Numbered from the stretch's first letter, positions 1 to 9,432 are shown. The stretch is DNA of 64,000 nucleotides from Pseudarthrobacter siccitolerans (GCF_030823375.1 NZ_JAUSXB010000001.1:2852001-2916000), one strand, 5' to 3'. The notes: generated by a model from the letters alone, not told the origin. Numbers and translations are program-made.

Positions 1-315
1 TGCGACATCGGCAACAATGAGCCCGATTGTGCTGGTTCTTCCCGTGGGAAGGGCCTTTGCGAAGGGATTCGCTTGATAGTTGAGTTCAGCAGCTGCATCT
101 TCGATGAGCTTGCGGGTACTGACACTTACCCGGCCGGGCTTGCTGAGAGCTCTGGAAACAGTCGAGGGATTGACACCCGCCAGCTTCGCAATGTCGTAAA
201 TGGTGGCGTTGGCCGCCCTGGACGGCCTGCCTTCGACTATGCCGCGGACGCTCTTAGCTTCCGCTTTTGGGGGTGAAAGTTCAGTCACTACTACAGCATC
301 GGGAATATTCCCCAT
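1..315 (-). CDS. LacI-family transcriptional regulator, N-terminal part (cut by window edge)
   Basis: Reading the minus strand from an ATG at 315 gives 105 uninterrupted codons to the window edge. After a 40-residue leader comes a classic LacI helix-turn-helix with the core TIYDIAKLAGVNPSTVSRAL, then the hinge region and the start of the periplasmic-binding-like effector domain (TIGLIVADVA). The leader is longer than in most LacI proteins, so the true start may be internal. It diverges from uxaC, and an 18-bp dyad of LacI-operator type lies between the two genes, so it most likely controls the hexuronate operon. The ligand is unknown because the sensor domain is outside the window. Confidence 0.9.
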   Translation of the reverse strand, partial: MGNIPDAVVVTELSPPKAEAKSVRGIVEGRPSRAANATIYDIAKLAGVNPSTVSRALSKPGRVSVSTRKLIEDAAAELNYQANPFAKALPTGRTSTIGLIVADVA

Positions 316-440
316 GAAATCAAGCGGTTGCCATACATCTCACTTTTGTTGACGCGTTTTGATACTGGCCAAAGCGATCGACGGGCATACATTCGCGTTA
401 TCGTGCCGCTTCTGCCAGCTAGCACTTGACTGATTACCTG

Positions 441-458
441 TTGGCAACCGGTTGACAA
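441..458. promoter_or_regulatory. LacI-type operator upstream of uxaC
   Basis: The sequence TTGgCAACCGGTTGaCAA is a palindrome with a perfect 10-bp core (445-454) and matching TTG/CAA outer arms; only one base pair is mismatched. A central CG with CAAC/GTTG arms is typical of LacI/GalR operators. It sits 30 bp before the uxaC start and 126 bp before the LacI start. It also overlaps a TTGACA at 452-457 that could be a -35 box, consistent with repression. No clear ribosome-binding site precedes uxaC. Confidence 0.72.
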
Positions 459-487
459 ACAAGCGAGTCAGCCCGGACCATTGACGT

Positions 488-1894
488 ATGCCACAGTCGA
501 TTGCCTCCCATCTGGACAGGCTCCTGCCCGCTGATCCAGGAACCCGACGCATTGCGCGCGAGCTCCTGCAGCGCGTCGAGGACCTCCCCATCATTTCCCC
601 GCACGGGCACGTTGACGCCGCAGTCATCGAGCAGAACACCCCCTTCCCGGATCCCGCCGCGCTGCTGGTGAGCCCGGACCACTACGTCACCCGGCTGATC
701 CACGCCAGCGGTGTCCCGCAGGAGAAGCTGCGCGGATCCAACACCTCCGAGCCCGACTCCCGCGCGGTCTGGCGTGAGTTCTGCAAGGCCTGGCCGCTGT
801 TCGAAGGCACCGCTTCGGGCTACTGGCTCCGCACCCAGTTCACCAGTGTCTTCGGTTTGGAAGGCGAGCTGAGCGAGGCCACTGCGGATGCCAGCTATGA
901 CGCGATTTCCGCCAGACTTTTGGAGCCGGGCTTCAGGCCCCGTGAGTTGTTCAAGGATTTCAACATCGAGGTTCTGGCCACCACCGATGACCCGCTGGAC
1001 ACCCTGGCGAGTCACAAGGCCATTGCCCAAGATCCCACCTTCCACGGTCGTGTCCTGCCCACTTTCCGCCCCGACGCGTACCTGAACATCGCCCACCCGT
1101 CGTGGTCGGCGAACGTGGACAAACTCATCGCGGCAGCGGGCGACGGCGGCACCGGCTATGGCGCCTACATCACCGCACTGGAGAACCGGCGTCGTTATTT
1201 TGTGGAACATGGTGCAGTGTCCGCAGACCATGGCGTCCGCACCCCGGCCACGCTCAAGCTCGACGTGGCGGACGCAGCCAGGCTGTTTGACCGCGCCCGC
1301 TCAGGCGACGCCACGGCGCAGGACCGCGACGATTTTGAAGCGCACATGATGTACCAGATGGCCCGCATGTCCGTGGAGGACGGCCTAGTGATGACGATCC
1401 ACCCGGGCTCGTACCGCAACCACCACGAGCCCACCTTCAACGCCTTCGGCGCGGATACCGGGCACGACATCCCGTTCGCCATCAACTACACCGATGCCAT
1501 CCGCCCCGTCCTGCAGGACTTCGGTACCGCCAAGGATTTCCACCTGGTTCTCTTCACGCTGGATGAGACCGTGTTTTCCCGCGAACTTGCCCCGCTGGCC
1601 GGCTTCTATCCGTCCGTGTATCTGGGTGCGCCGTGGTGGTTCCTGGACGCACCGGATGCCATGCTGCGGTTCCGCTCCGCCGTGACCGAGACCGCAGGTT
1701 TCTCCCGTTCCTCCGGCTTCATCGACGACACCCGCGCCTTCTGCTCCATCCCCGCCCGGCACGACGCCTCCCGCCGCGTTGAAGCCTCCTTCCTGGCCCG
1801 GTTGGTGGCTGAGCACCGGGTCAGCGAGGAGCGCGCCCACGAACTCATCGTGGACATCGTGGACGGCTCACCGCGGCGGGTGTTCAAGCTGTGA
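488..1894 (+). CDS. uxaC: Glucuronate isomerase
   Basis: A 468-residue protein of the usual UxaC length. It isomerises D-glucuronate to D-fructuronate, or D-galacturonate to tagaturonate, in the cytosol. The amidohydrolase-like TIM barrel opens with a metal-binding PHGH motif at residues 38-41. Other family stretches visible are the DEPLDT-like segment near 167 and LTIHPGS-type segment near 302. It is the first gene of the operon and overlaps uxuB by GTGA. The ATG at 488 is used because homology begins immediately after it; there is no convincing Shine-Dalgarno sequence, so the mRNA may be nearly leaderless. Confidence 0.93.
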   Translation: MPQSIASHLDRLLPADPGTRRIARELLQRVEDLPIISPHGHVDAAVIEQNTPFPDPAALLVSPDHYVTRLIHASGVPQEKLRGSNTSEPDSRAVWREFCKAWPLFEGTASGYWLRTQFTSVFGLEGELSEATADASYDAISARLLEPGFRPRELFKDFNIEVLATTDDPLDTLASHKAIAQDPTFHGRVLPTFRPDAYLNIAHPSWSANVDKLIAAAGDGGTGYGAYITALENRRRYFVEHGAVSADHGVRTPATLKLDVADAARLFDRARSGDATAQDRDDFEAHMMYQMARMSVEDGLVMTIHPGSYRNHHEPTFNAFGADTGHDIPFAINYTDAIRPVLQDFGTAKDFHLVLFTLDETVFSRELAPLAGFYPSVYLGAPWWFLDAPDAMLRFRSAVTETAGFSRSSGFIDDTRAFCSIPARHDASRRVEASFLARLVAEHRVSEERAHELIVDIVDGSPRRVFKL

Positions 1895-3276
1895 GGACTG
1901 AAGTGCAACCCCCGCCTATTTTGCCCGCGGACCTGCCGCAGCTGAACCGCGCGCTCCACCCGATGCCCAAAGCCCCGGTCCGGATTGTCCACCTGGGGCT
2001 GGGCGCCTTCCACCGCTCGCACCAGGCCTGGTACACACAGCAGGCTTCTGACGCCGCAGAGTGGGGGATCGCCGCGTTCAGCGGCCGTCGGCCGGATGCT
2101 GCTGACATACTCGCAGCCCAGAATGGTCTGTTCACGCTGGTGCAGCGCTCCGGTAAGGGAGACTCATTTGAGCTCGTCGGCAGCATCGCCGAGGCCGTTG
2201 ACGGTGCGGACCTGCGGCGGCTGAAGGAACTCGTGGCCTCTCCGCAGACCTCGGTTGTCACCCTGACTATCACCGAGGCCGCATATACGCCGGACGAGGC
2301 CAACGGCGGCGCTTTGGAGTCAGCAACACCGCTGGGCCGCCTTGTCCTGGCACTCGCCGCCCGGCGGGAGGCAGGTGCGGGACCACTTGCTATCGTCTGC
2401 TGCGACAACCTTGCGCACAACGGAACGGTGACCCGGAAGGCTGTTCTCGCCCTTGCCGCTTGGCCTGCAGGCCAAGCTGGCGCTTTCGCCGGATTATCAG
2501 AATGGATCGACGCGAACGTGAGCTTCGTCAGCACGTCCGTGGACCGCATCACCCCAAGGACCACGACGGCGGACATTGAGTTGGTTGCCGATGCCTGCGG
2601 TTACCGCGATGCGGCGGCCGTGATTACGGAGCCGTTTCACAACTGGATCCTTAGCGGCAGCTTTCCCGCCGGCAGGCCCCGCTGGGAAGATGCCGGGGCC
2701 GTGTTCGTAGACGACATTGCGCCCTACGAGAACCGCAAGCTATGGCTGCTCAACGGGGCGCACTCCATCCTGGCGTACTCCGGATTGCTCCGGGGGCATA
2801 AAACTGTTGCCGAGGCGCTCTCCGACAGTGCTTGCCGGGCCGCCGTGGAGGAGTTTTGGGATGAGGCATCCCAACACCTGCCCATGAGGCTAGGCATCCC
2901 GGAGTACCGGGCTGCCCTGCTGGAACGGTTCGGAAACGAGAGGATCGCGCACCTCCTGACGCAGATCGCCGCGGATGGCACCACCAAGCTGCGGATGCGT
3001 TCCTTGCCCATCCTGGCCGCCGAACGGGAAGCGGGACGTTCCGGTGACGGGGCTGCGCGGATGATCACAGCCTGGCTGGCCTATGTGACTTCCGCAGTGG
3101 AATTCCAAGATCCGCGGGCAGGGGACATCAAGAACGCGCTCAACCGTAGGGGAAGAGAACGGACGGCGGCGCTTCTGGCGCTGCTTAGCCCCGAGCTCGC
3201 CAGTGACAAAGCCTTCGTTGAGCGCCTCGATTCCCAGCGGTCCACCTTAGTGGCCGCTTCTGCCCACAACTTGTGA
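1891..3276 (+). CDS. uxuB: Fructuronate reductase (mannitol dehydrogenase family)
   Basis: This 461-residue long-chain dehydrogenase has an N-terminal Rossmann motif GLGAFHRSHQA (residues 36-46). Its catalytic triad has the family spacing of the polyol-specific long-chain dehydrogenases: K283, N288 and H291 in the segment YENRKLWLLNGAHS. The reaction expected from context is NADH-dependent reduction of fructuronate to mannonate, the step after UxaC and before ManD. The GTG start overlaps the uxaC stop by four bases, indicating translational coupling. Tagaturonate or mannitol as substrate cannot be excluded from sequence alone. Confidence 0.85.
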   Translation: MRTEVQPPPILPADLPQLNRALHPMPKAPVRIVHLGLGAFHRSHQAWYTQQASDAAEWGIAAFSGRRPDAADILAAQNGLFTLVQRSGKGDSFELVGSIAEAVDGADLRRLKELVASPQTSVVTLTITEAAYTPDEANGGALESATPLGRLVLALAARREAGAGPLAIVCCDNLAHNGTVTRKAVLALAAWPAGQAGAFAGLSEWIDANVSFVSTSVDRITPRTTTADIELVADACGYRDAAAVITEPFHNWILSGSFPAGRPRWEDAGAVFVDDIAPYENRKLWLLNGAHSILAYSGLLRGHKTVAEALSDSACRAAVEEFWDEASQHLPMRLGIPEYRAALLERFGNERIAHLLTQIAADGTTKLRMRSLPILAAEREAGRSGDGAARMITAWLAYVTSAVEFQDPRAGDIKNALNRRGRERTAALLALLSPELASDKAFVERLDSQRSTLVAASAHNL

Positions 3277-3328
3277 TCACCCCAGCATCCATAACTACTG
3301 GCCCTTTGCATCAAACCTTGGAGACTCC

Positions 3329-4177
3329 ATGACTCAAACATCACCCACCGTATGGCCGCTTTCTGGATTTGGCGATGAAGTCGATCCCGACCCGGCGGTA
3401 CAGTCAGCAGTCCTCTTAGCTCTCGGCGCCAGCCACATTGAGGTACGCAGCGCGTGGGGGGTCAACGTCTCCGAGTTCGAACCTGGGCAGGCCGCAAGGC
3501 TAAAGGAAATTCTGGACGGCAAAGGGCTCAAAGTCTCTGCCGTGGCGAGCCCCATCGGGAAAGTTTCGGTGACCCTTCCTGTTGAACATGAAGTGCAGCG
3601 GCTCCGTCAGATCATTTCCGTGGCCAACGTCTTGGAGACCAGGTACATTCGAGTCTTTTCCTTTTACCCGGGGGAGGGCCAAAGCCAAGACGAGGTCCGT
3701 GAGGATGTGATCCTACGAATGAGAGCGCTTGCCGCAGAAGCTGCCGGAGCTGGAGTTGTCCTCCTTCACGAGAATGAAAAGGGAATTTACGGGGACACCC
3801 CTGAGCGTGTTCTGGATCTCATGACCGAGGTCAACTCTCCAGCCCTGCGGGTCGCGTGGGATAACGCCAACTTCGTCCAGGTCGGAGTGAAGCCGTATAC
3901 CGAAGGCTATGCCCTGTTGCGTCCTTACCTGGAATACCTTCAGGTAAAGGACGCCCTGTTGGCCAGCGGAGAGGTCGTACCAGCGGGACAAGGGGACGGT
4001 GAACTAAACGCAACCATAGCTGCGCTGAAGGCAGATGGCTATCGCGGCTTCGCCTCGTTGGAACCACACCTCGCCAGCGCCCATGAACTGGGAGGCTTCT
4101 CAGGGCCTCGCGCCTTCGGTGCTGCAGCCCGCGCGTTTGCGTCATTGGCCGCAGAGAATGGAATTGAGCTCTCGTGA
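3329..4177 (+). CDS. Sugar phosphate isomerase/epimerase-like TIM-barrel protein
   Basis: A 282-residue protein of the xylose-isomerase-like TIM-barrel superfamily (AP endonuclease 2 fold). Likely metal ligands are E148 in LLHENE, D178 in VAWDNANF and E246 in ASLEPHL; the strand-6 histidine is replaced by Q205 (YLQVKDA). A GGAG ribosome-binding site precedes the ATG. It overlaps the next Gfo/Idh gene by GTGA. The pair is repeated by the next two genes, so each TIM-barrel protein probably works on the keto sugar made by its oxidoreductase neighbour. The exact substrate is unknown. Confidence 0.75.
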   Translation: MTQTSPTVWPLSGFGDEVDPDPAVQSAVLLALGASHIEVRSAWGVNVSEFEPGQAARLKEILDGKGLKVSAVASPIGKVSVTLPVEHEVQRLRQIISVANVLETRYIRVFSFYPGEGQSQDEVREDVILRMRALAAEAAGAGVVLLHENEKGIYGDTPERVLDLMTEVNSPALRVAWDNANFVQVGVKPYTEGYALLRPYLEYLQVKDALLASGEVVPAGQGDGELNATIAALKADGYRGFASLEPHLASAHELGGFSGPRAFGAAARAFASLAAENGIELS

Positions 4178-5205
4178 CCGTGCTGAAAGCGGCTGTTGTC
4201 GGATGCGGTGACGTTTCGGCGGTACACCTTCAGGCAATATCAGATCTCCCAGGCGCCCGGCTTGCCGCCGTCTGCGACACAGACCCTGCCAGGCTGGGGG
4301 CAGCATCGTCCGCCTATGGCGTCCCAGGATTCGCCGAGCACATCAGCTTGATTGAAACAGTGAGACCTGACGTGGTGCATATTGCCACACCACACAACAC
4401 ACACGCATCCATCGCCGCAGATTGTTTGGAACGGGGCGTGAACGTCATCGTTGAAAAGCCGTTGGCGCACACTCTTGAGGAGGGCCGGCGGTTGGTGCAG
4501 GCCGCGAAGGCGAGCAGCGCAAAAATCGCCGTCTGCTTCCAAAACCGCTACAATGCCACCTCTCAGGCCATGCACCAAATGATTCACTCAGGTGAATTGG
4601 GCAAGGTGGTAGGGGCATCCGCCACTGTGCTGTGGCATCGCAATGCTGACTATTACCGCAACAGGCCATGGCGCGGCAGTTGGGCGGCCGGCGGCGGCGG
4701 GTTGATGATGAACCAGGCTATCCACACCGTAGACCTCCTGCAGTGGCTCGTGGGTGATGTGGTCTCCCTCGCGGGCAACTCATCCACTCGCGCATTGGGT
4801 GACACCATCGAGGTGGAGGACACAGCCGAGTTCTTGGCAAAACACGCCAACGGGTCTCGAAGTCTTTTTTACGCGAGCCTCGCGAACTCCATTAATGCGC
4901 CCATCACCTTGGACATCGTCACAGAAAAGGCAACCCTGAGCCTCCGCGGCGACCTGACCGTCACGCACATCGATGGTCGCAGGGAGGTTATTGCGGAAAT
5001 GAAGCGAGATCCGCAAAAGGAAGTACCGACGGGCGGCCGGGCCTATTGGGGCTTGTCACACGAATTACTCATCGAAGACTTCTACACCAGAATTGGTGAC
5101 CCCGAGCCGTTCTGGATTAATCCTGATGAAGCCCTTAAGTCACTGGTTATCGTCAAGGAGCTCTACCGCCAGAGTTACCCGACACGTCTTGAGACCGTGT
5201 CCTGA
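4174..5205 (+). CDS. Gfo/Idh/MocA-family oxidoreductase
   Basis: A 343-residue NAD(P)-dependent sugar dehydrogenase. The N-terminal Rossmann segment starts at residue 6 (AAVVGCGDVSAVH), and the catalytic EKP motif lies at 94-96 with lysine 95. The C-terminal alpha/beta substrate domain carries the usual GGGGLMMNQAIHTVD segment with the active-site histidine. The GTG start overlaps the upstream TIM-barrel gene by four bases. Family members oxidise a sugar hydroxyl, often C3 or C1. Its place between uxuB and manD suggests feeding a sugar or sugar acid into the mannonate route. Confidence 0.82.
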   Translation: MTVLKAAVVGCGDVSAVHLQAISDLPGARLAAVCDTDPARLGAASSAYGVPGFAEHISLIETVRPDVVHIATPHNTHASIAADCLERGVNVIVEKPLAHTLEEGRRLVQAAKASSAKIAVCFQNRYNATSQAMHQMIHSGELGKVVGASATVLWHRNADYYRNRPWRGSWAAGGGGLMMNQAIHTVDLLQWLVGDVVSLAGNSSTRALGDTIEVEDTAEFLAKHANGSRSLFYASLANSINAPITLDIVTEKATLSLRGDLTVTHIDGRREVIAEMKRDPQKEVPTGGRAYWGLSHELLIEDFYTRIGDPEPFWINPDEALKSLVIVKELYRQSYPTRLETVS

Positions 5206-5310
5206 ATTCCGAGCCGCTGCCCTCAGCCTTGAACGATCAAGCGGCGGCGATTGAGGGCGTTCTCCATTGAACGCCACCCGACAAAATCGATTAGACGGAG
5301 AAAGATAAAC

Positions 5311-6171
5311 ATGGCCAAAATTGGCGTCCAGGCAATGATGCTGATGCAGGACTTCGCGCAGGACGGGGCATTCGAAACGCTCAAGAAAGTCAGCGCGATT
5401 GGGTACAATGCGGTAGAGATTTCGCAGATTCCCATGTCCGCGAATGTCGTGGACGAGTTGGACCGCGCCCGGACTGAACTTGGCATGGAAATGGCGGCCC
5501 TGTCCGTGGCGGTAGATCTCCCCGCTGGTCGCCCAGGCGATACGCTCAAAAAGGACTTCGCAAAGATTGTCGACGACGCCAACCGTCTCGGATCCAAATT
5601 CCTGCGCATCGGTATTATGCCTTTCCCGGCCCTGAAGTCAATAAATGCTGTAGCCGACTTTGCAAAGGAAGCAAATGAATACGCGGAGCAGCTGAAAGAA
5701 CACGGCATCGGTCTCTATTACCACAATCATCACATCGAATTTGCGAAGTTCGACGGAAAGTACATGCTGGACATTATTGCCGACAATTCCCCTGCGATGG
5801 GCTTGGAACTTGACGTGCACTGGGTTCAGCGCGGTGGCCACGACCCCGTGCGCACGATTAACAAGTATGCGGGCCGCGCCGCCATGATCCACCTCAAGGA
5901 CTACCGCGTGGGCGAAGTGCCGGAGACCGCTTTCGCCAAGCTCGCCGCCCGGGACGCTGAGGGCTTCCGCAATGACTTTCGAAACGTTATTGAATTCGCT
6001 GAAGTGGGCGAGGGCAACCTCGACTTTCCAAGCATCATTGCCGCGTCCCAGGCCGCAGGCGCGGAGTATTTGCTCGTCGAACAGGATGAACTCTACGGCC
6101 GCACGGTATGGGAAGCGCTCCAAACGTCCTATGACAACCTCGTGGCAATGGGGCACTCAAACCTTTTCTAA
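5311..6171 (+). CDS. Sugar phosphate isomerase/epimerase-like TIM-barrel protein (IolE-type)
   Basis: A 286-residue xylose-isomerase-like TIM barrel. The ATG at 5311 is chosen because GGAG lies 11 bases upstream and the fold starts at once (KIGVQAMM). Metal-site residues visible are H138/H140 and E143 in YYHNHHIEF, D168/H170 in LDVHW, H195/K197 in HLKD and E257. This intact ligand set differs from the first TIM-barrel gene at 3329, which lacks the HLKD histidine. It precedes a second Gfo/Idh gene by 42 bp. The role is probably isomerisation, epimerisation or elimination on a keto sugar. Confidence 0.78.
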   Translation: MAKIGVQAMMLMQDFAQDGAFETLKKVSAIGYNAVEISQIPMSANVVDELDRARTELGMEMAALSVAVDLPAGRPGDTLKKDFAKIVDDANRLGSKFLRIGIMPFPALKSINAVADFAKEANEYAEQLKEHGIGLYYHNHHIEFAKFDGKYMLDIIADNSPAMGLELDVHWVQRGGHDPVRTINKYAGRAAMIHLKDYRVGEVPETAFAKLAARDAEGFRNDFRNVIEFAEVGEGNLDFPSIIAASQAAGAEYLLVEQDELYGRTVWEALQTSYDNLVAMGHSNLF

Positions 6172-6213
6172 CCCCGGCTTTAAGCAGTCAAACAAGATAT
6201 GGAGAATTATCAA

Positions 6214-7380
6214 ATGAGCAAGAAAGTCCGCCTTGGCATAATCGGTCTTGGGCAGCAGGGCAGCATGTACGCTCACTTCATCAGCACAGGTAAAGTCCCC
6301 AACATGGTCATTGGTGCCGTCTGCGACGTCGACGCGTCCAAGAAGGAAGAAGCTGCTGCTAAGTATCTGGACATCCCGTTCTACGATGACTACATCACTA
6401 TGCTCGACAGTGGAGACGTGGATGCTGTAGTGACCTGCGTGCCGCACTTCCTCCACCCCGAGATGGGTATCGAAACGCTGAAACGGGACATCCACGTGCT
6501 CGTCGAAAAGCCCGCTGGAGTGTACACAAAGCAAGTGTCGGAACTGAACGAGTTCGCAGCTAGCAAGCCCGAACTGTCGTTCGCCATCATGTTTAACCAA
6601 CGGAACAACCCCCTGTACCAGCGGCTCAAGGAGATCGTGGAGAACGGGGAAATCGGCGACATCCGCCGGACCAACTGGATCATCACCACCTGGTGGCGCC
6701 CACAGGGGTACTACAACTCAAGTGAATGGCGGGCCACCTGGGGCGGCGAAGGCGGTGGTGTCCTGGTAAACCAGGCGCCTCACCAGCTGGACCTCTGGCA
6801 GTGGATTTGTGGTGTTCCCAAATCGGTGTACGCAAAGGTTGCATACGGCTTCCGCCGGGACATCGCAGTTGAAGATGAAGTTACAGCCCTAGTCGATTAC
6901 GGCGACGGCGCCACGGGCGTCTTCGTCACCGCAACCCATGACTTGACCGGCACGGACCGCTTCGAGATCCTGGGCGACAAAGGCAAGATCATCGTCGAAA
7001 ACTCCAAAACGGCCACTGTGACCCGACTGGTCAAGCCGGAGCGTGAACTCAGCGATTCGATGGGTATGGACGACATCCGCAAGGTAGTCACCGGGCAGCT
7101 GGACTCCGATGAGCTTTACGCTTCCGAAGTCATCGAATTCCCGTCACCTTGGGGGGTACAGCACGCGGGCGTACTGGAAAACTTCGCCGCCAATATCCTG
7201 GACGGAACCCCGCTTCTGGCCCCGGGCTCGGACGGCATCAAGGGTGTTCGTCTGGCTAACGCAATTCACCTGTCGAGCTGGACGGGGAGCGAAGTCGACT
7301 TGGACTTTGATGAAGACCTGTTCCTCGCTGAGTTGAACAAGCGCATCCTGGCAGAAGGCAAGTTCCCACAACGCTCCTAG
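6214..7380 (+). CDS. Gfo/Idh/MocA-family oxidoreductase
   Basis: A 388-residue dehydrogenase. The start at 6214 has a well-placed GGAG and is preferred over the in-frame ATG at 6199, which would overlap that site. GLGQQGSM at 11-18 is the nucleotide-binding loop and EKP at 98-100 holds the catalytic lysine. The C-terminal domain has GGGVLVNQAPHQLDLW. It is only moderately similar to the 4174 gene, so the two are not a recent duplication. The natural substrate cannot be read from sequence. Confidence 0.82.
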   Translation: MSKKVRLGIIGLGQQGSMYAHFISTGKVPNMVIGAVCDVDASKKEEAAAKYLDIPFYDDYITMLDSGDVDAVVTCVPHFLHPEMGIETLKRDIHVLVEKPAGVYTKQVSELNEFAASKPELSFAIMFNQRNNPLYQRLKEIVENGEIGDIRRTNWIITTWWRPQGYYNSSEWRATWGGEGGGVLVNQAPHQLDLWQWICGVPKSVYAKVAYGFRRDIAVEDEVTALVDYGDGATGVFVTATHDLTGTDRFEILGDKGKIIVENSKTATVTRLVKPERELSDSMGMDDIRKVVTGQLDSDELYASEVIEFPSPWGVQHAGVLENFAANILDGTPLLAPGSDGIKGVRLANAIHLSSWTGSEVDLDFDEDLFLAELNKRILAEGKFPQRS

Positions 7381-7570
7381 TCATTGGCAGCGACACTTCC
7401 TCCGGCTCACGCGGAGTAGATGCGTAGGCGACCGTGACGATAGGGCCCTGGTGACCAGGTGGACCGGCCTTGCGGGGCCTCCGGCTCGTCCCAACTAACC
7501 GGCATCCGCGGTGCAGGTGGCGCCTATCCGCTCTTCGCGACCTCATAAATCAGACTTGAAAGGACCTGCT

Positions 7571-8800
7571 GTGAAAATCATTGCTGCCGACGTCTTCGTG
7601 ACGAGTCCCTCCCGAAATTTCGTGACTCTCCGGATCACCACCGAGGACGGGGTGACCGGCATCGGCGACGCCACCCTCAACGGCCGTGAACTTGCCGTTG
7701 CCGCGTACCTGAAGGAGCACGTTGCGCAGCTGCTGATCGGTAAGGACCCGCACCGGATCGAGGACACGTGGCAGTTCCTGTACCGGAGCGCGTACTGGCG
7801 GCGCGGGCCGGTGACGATGGCCGCGATCGCCGCCGTCGACATGGCGTTGTGGGATATCAAGGGCAAGATGGCCGGGATGCCCGTGTACCAGCTCCTCGGT
7901 GGGGCGTCGCGGAACGGGTTGCGCGCGTACGGGCACGCTTCGGGCGCGGATATCCCGTCGCTGTTCGATTCGGTGCGCGAGCACCTGGAGCTGGGGTACA
8001 AGTCGATCCGGATCCAGACGGCGATCCCCGGGATCAAGGCTGTGTATGGGGTGGCGGCGCAGGCGCAGGCCTCGGGGGAGCGGTATGACTATGAGCCTGC
8101 CGGGCGTGGTGCGTTCCCGCTGGAAGAGGACTGGGACACCCGGGCGTACCTGCGGCACCTGCCGACGGTGTTTGAGGCGGTCCGGAATGAGTTCGGCCCG
8201 GAGATCCCGTTGCTGCATGACGGGCACCACCGGATGACGCCGATCCAGGCTGCGAAGCTGGGCAAGGCGTTGGAGCCGTATGACCTGTTCTGGTTGGAGG
8301 ACTGCACGCCGGCGGAGAACCAGGAGGGCCTGCGCCTGGTGCGCCAGCACACCACCACGCCGTTGGCGATCGGGGAGATCTTCAACACGGTCTATGACTT
8401 CCAGACGCTGATCAAGGAACAGTTGATCGATTACGTGCGGGCCGCGTCCACGCATTTCGGCGGGATCAGCCCGTTGAAGAAGGTCATGGACTTCGCTGCG
8501 CAGTATCAGATCAAGTCCGGTTTCCATGGGCCCACGGACATTTCCCCGGTGGGTTTCGCGGCCCAGCTGCATGTGGGCCTGGCGATCCATAACTACGGGA
8601 TCCAGGAATACATGCAGCACTCGGCCAAGACCAACGAGGTCTTCGAGCAGTCCATGACCTTCACCGACGGTTACCTGCACCCGGGCGACAAGCCCGGCAT
8701 CGGCGTCGAATTCAACGAAGAAGCCGCGGCCGCCTACCCGTACCAGCAGGCCTACCTGCCCTACAACCGCCTGGTCGACGGCACCGTCCACGACTGGTAA
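7571..8800 (+). CDS. manD: D-mannonate dehydratase, enolase superfamily (ManD/RspA type)
   Basis: A 409-residue enolase-superfamily enzyme that dehydrates D-mannonate to 2-keto-3-deoxygluconate. The GTG at 7571 is chosen for its GAAAGGA box. Metal ligands D217, E243 and E269 are present, with H219 next to the first ligand and H319 in the barrel. The ManD subgroup dyad is present as R147 (SIRIQT) and Y159 (KAVYG), the same positions as in the characterised Novosphingobium enzyme. It completes the UxaC-UxuB-ManD series. It is unrelated to the UxuA mannonate dehydratase of enteric bacteria. Low-efficiency ManD-family members that use gluconate also exist, so activity should be confirmed. Confidence 0.88.
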   Translation: MKIIAADVFVTSPSRNFVTLRITTEDGVTGIGDATLNGRELAVAAYLKEHVAQLLIGKDPHRIEDTWQFLYRSAYWRRGPVTMAAIAAVDMALWDIKGKMAGMPVYQLLGGASRNGLRAYGHASGADIPSLFDSVREHLELGYKSIRIQTAIPGIKAVYGVAAQAQASGERYDYEPAGRGAFPLEEDWDTRAYLRHLPTVFEAVRNEFGPEIPLLHDGHHRMTPIQAAKLGKALEPYDLFWLEDCTPAENQEGLRLVRQHTTTPLAIGEIFNTVYDFQTLIKEQLIDYVRAASTHFGGISPLKKVMDFAAQYQIKSGFHGPTDISPVGFAAQLHVGLAIHNYGIQEYMQHSAKTNEVFEQSMTFTDGYLHPGDKPGIGVEFNEEAAAAYPYQQAYLPYNRLVDGTVHDW

Positions 8801-8808
8801 GGAAAACA

Positions 8809-9336
8809 GTGAGCAACAATCAACCCGGAAACGCCGGACCCCGTGTAGTGGTCATGGGCGTCTCCGGCTGCGGCAAGACCACCATCGGCGATCTTGTGGC
8901 CCGCGAACTGGGTGTCCCGTTCCTGGACGGCGATTCCCTCCATCCGGTGGAGAACGTGGCCAAGATGGCGGCCGGCACACCGCTGACGGATGAGGACCGC
9001 TGGCCCTGGCTCGCCACGGTGGGCCGCGAGCTGGCTGCAGCGGGAGATGGCGGGATGGTGCTTGCCTGCTCCGCCCTCCGCCGCAGCTACCGCGACGCCA
9101 TCCGCGAACAGGCTCCGGACACCATCTTCCTGCACCTGAACGGCAGCAAAGAGGTCCTGAAGGCACGCATAGAAAGCCGCACCGGGCACTTCATGCCACC
9201 GGCACTCCTGGAGTCACAGCTTGCAACGCTGGAACCGCTCGACGCCAACGAAGCCGGCGTCCACGTCGACATCGCCGCACCCGTAAACGAAGTAGTGGCC
9301 ACGGCGCTGGCCAACATCCCGCACACCCACGTCTGA
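8809..9336 (+). CDS. gntK: Gluconokinase
   Basis: A 175-residue P-loop kinase of GntK length. The Walker A motif GVSGCGKTT is at 17-25, followed by the family signature DGDSLHPVENVAKM and DEDRWPW. It phosphorylates gluconate to 6-phosphogluconate. The GTG start lies 8 bp after manD with a GGAAA box. Placed right after a mannonate dehydratase, it either serves gluconate made by one of the Gfo/Idh or SDR enzymes here, or phosphorylates another aldonate. No 6-phosphogluconate dehydrogenase gene is present in the window. Confidence 0.9.
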   Translation: MSNNQPGNAGPRVVVMGVSGCGKTTIGDLVARELGVPFLDGDSLHPVENVAKMAAGTPLTDEDRWPWLATVGRELAAAGDGGMVLACSALRRSYRDAIREQAPDTIFLHLNGSKEVLKARIESRTGHFMPPALLESQLATLEPLDANEAGVHVDIAAPVNEVVATALANIPHTHV

Positions 9337-9432
9337 CCGGCGTGCTTAACACATGCAACTCTCGCGGCCGGTGATGGCTGCCGCCGACCAAAAGGGCTAC
9401 CTGAATGCTGTTACCAACGAAGGAGAAAAACT

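Noticed and set aside
434..1231. Minus-strand 265-codon frame opposite uxaC
   Set aside because: Shadow of a G+C-rich gene; no domain and it would run over the operator region.
7381..7570. Terminator before manD
   Set aside because: Only short imperfect stems (CCTGG-tga-CCAGG) and no T-tract; the operon may continue through.
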